From an uncultured Clostridia bacterium (GTDB taxonomy: Bacteria; Bacillota; Clostridia; Christensenellales; UBA1242), in the NCBI GenBank assembly GCA_934747255.1, contig CAKVGH010000014.1, positions 1 through 12,723 on the forward strand: a stretch of 12,723 nt of DNA. Direction: 5' to 3'. The notes under the pieces were generated by a model. The model saw only the letters and a list, made by a program, of their open reading frames with translations, did not search any database and was not told the DNA's origin. This document shows, piece by piece, positions 11,713 through 12,723 of the stretch. Made by a program: the position numbers and the translations under genes. Each line of letters opens with the position of its first letter. The first letter of the stretch is position 1.

Positions 11713-12645
11713 ATGAGATGGTTTAGAAAACAGGATTATAAAAGCAACTTAATAGCCATTTTTCGTGACAAATATATTGGCATTGATGGTGTTACGACTG
11801 GTGCTGGTAAAACAAGTTTGTTGACGGCTCTGCAGGCAATATTCTATTACTTTAACAACAAAAAAGAATACAAATTTAGAAAGCAAAAGTTTAAGTGGTA
11901 CAAACTTACTGGACAAGCTTGCGGAAATCAAGAAGTGCCAGAACACGCAATGTATAGTAACTATGGCAATAAACTTAAAATTGGTAAAAAATTTGTAGAG
12001 CCACACGATGTAGATTATGGTGAAATCCGAATGCCAAATAAAGAAGATAAGCCATTCCAATACTTTCTTCACGGCTCAGTAATTGCAATATCTGAAGATA
12101 TAGAGTTGGCAAATGACAACCTTAGCGAACAAAAAATTGATAAAACAAAACTGGAATTTTTAAAGAAAAAACGTCACGGGCACATAACACTACTAGCTGA
12201 GACACAGTTCTTAAGGCGTGTAGCGAAATGGGAACGTGAGAGAATGGACTGTTTAATATATGTTTGGAGAGAAAGAGAAGATAAACACTTTTTCAATAAA
12301 CGCATAAAAACAACTTGGAATGTTTGGATTTATACCGGGAATGAAGAAGTGCTCAATTGTGGTTTTAAACACGAACCACCACTAAGTCCAACAGAATGGA
12401 AGCAATATGCAAAGGGCACTAAGTTTGGTGGTCGTGAATACATCCAGGAACGCCAAATTACTTTCTATGGTGACATTAACAAATATTATGACCCAGTAGA
12501 ACACGAAACAGAGTTCACGAAAGGTTGTAAAAAATTCACCTTTAGAGAAAAGTTTGACACTGTTGTAAAAGAACAAGTTAAAACAAAAGAACCATATAAA
12601 AAGGTTAAGAAAACTGGTTCGGTATACTGTGTTAAACTGAATTAA
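11713..12645 (+). CDS. Zot/gpI-like P-loop ATPase (virion assembly)
   Basis: 310 residues from the ATG at 11713, chosen because AAAGGAAAG lies just upstream; the earlier ATG at 11692 is in a hairpin without a ribosome site. A Walker A-like loop GVTTGAGKTSLL spans residues 26-37 (Lys33), with Val where the first Gly of the motif is usual. A hydrophobic strand ending in Glu/Asp (SVIAISEDIEL, 122-132) is a Walker B candidate. The segment RHGHITLLAETQFLRRV (154-170) mirrors the R-H-x-G...LLTQ region of Zot/gpI proteins. These ATPases power filamentous phage assembly at the membrane. No membrane span is visible after the ATPase core, unlike Zot itself, so it would need a membrane partner. A conjugation or packaging ATPase is the alternative. 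Confidence 0.6.
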   Translation: MRWFRKQDYKSNLIAIFRDKYIGIDGVTTGAGKTSLLTALQAIFYYFNNKKEYKFRKQKFKWYKLTGQACGNQEVPEHAMYSNYGNKLKIGKKFVEPHDVDYGEIRMPNKEDKPFQYFLHGSVIAISEDIELANDNLSEQKIDKTKLEFLKKKRHGHITLLAETQFLRRVAKWERERMDCLIYVWREREDKHFFNKRIKTTWNVWIYTGNEEVLNCGFKHEPPLSPTEWKQYAKGTKFGGREYIQERQITFYGDINKYYDPVEHETEFTKGCKKFTFREKFDTVVKEQVKTKEPYKKVKKTGSVYCVKLN

Positions 12646-12654
12646 GGAAATAAC

Positions 12655-12699
12655 ATGGGACTATGGATAATGTTTGAAAAAACACACTATAGCCAATAG
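12655..12699 (+). CDS. Possible 14-residue peptide after the ATPase gene
   Basis: MGLWIMFEKTHYSQ, with AAGGAAATAAC directly before the ATG and ten bases after the ATPase stop. Too short to judge; the ribosome site is its only support. Confidence 0.2.
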   Translation: MGLWIMFEKTHYSQ

Positions 12700-12706
12700 G
12701 CACACG

Positions 12707-12723
12707 CTATAGCATATACACAC
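12707..12723. repeat. Terminal direct repeat, right copy (circular overlap)
   Basis: Identical to positions 1-17. The palindrome GCTATAGC (12706-12713) spans its start, and a related CTATAGCC lies about 20 bases upstream. Confidence 0.8.

Noticed and set aside
11749..12072. Minus-strand open frame opposite the ATPase
   Set aside because: Overlaps the Walker motifs of a supported gene; no ribosome site.
261..12645. TGA read as tryptophan
   Set aside because: All main genes are full length in the standard code and use TGG for Trp; there is no sign of internal TGA codons.

Overview
The window looks like a complete circular mobile genome from a low-GC Gram-positive host, most likely Firmicutes or a related gut Bacilli-type lineage. 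The first 17 bases are identical to the last 17, which fits a circular molecule with a short assembly overlap. Strong AGGAGG-like ribosome sites precede nearly every gene, coding DNA is AT-rich, and all 16 main genes end in TAA or TAG. The best overall reading is an integrative, filamentous-phage-like (inovirus-like) element. That reading rests on a Zot/gpI-like P-loop ATPase, a row of membrane-anchored candidate virion proteins, a small single-span hydrophobic protein, a tyrosine integrase with an attP in a tRNA 3' end, and a phage-type repressor switch. No capsid, terminase, tail or lysis gene is recognisable. The inovirus assignment is inference; an unusual integrative plasmid is the alternative.

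Layout. (1) Positions 12646-12723 plus 1-260 are non-coding across the circle join and hold a GC-rich, hairpin-rich block, a candidate packaging or single-strand signal. (2) 261-1375: three small genes (a three-span membrane protein, an unrecognised soluble protein, a very basic protein), closed by three tandem hairpins. (3) 1521-2501: an XRE-type regulator and a winged-helix replication-protein candidate. They are followed by an origin-like region with a terminator, a perfect DnaA box, inverted repeats and an AT-rich stretch. (4) 2793-4203: attP core flanked by paired 11-bp arm sites, then the leftward integrase, which carries a frameshifted in-frame extension upstream. (5) 4271-5865: a leftward cI-like repressor diverging from a rightward early operon of three overlapping small genes, with a good promoter and a candidate operator between them. 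(6) 5875-6077: a 27/28-bp inverted repeat flanking 147 bp that fits exactly between two genes and carries outward-pointing candidate promoters, which looks like a phase-variable promoter switch. (7) 6091-12645: the late or virion module. It holds a small soluble protein, a terminator, a small hydrophobic coat candidate, three large membrane-anchored extracellular proteins (two with InlB B-repeat-like segments, one with a long coiled coil), and the Zot-like ATPase.

How it may work together. The repressor and integrase would keep the element as a prophage in a tRNA gene. The early operon and the replication module would run the circular form. The late module would build and extrude the virion, with the large B-repeat/coiled-coil proteins touching the host surface. 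The most interesting signal is the putative invertible promoter at the entrance to the late module. In the orientation given, its best promoter points away from the virion genes, so late expression could be switched on and off by DNA inversion.
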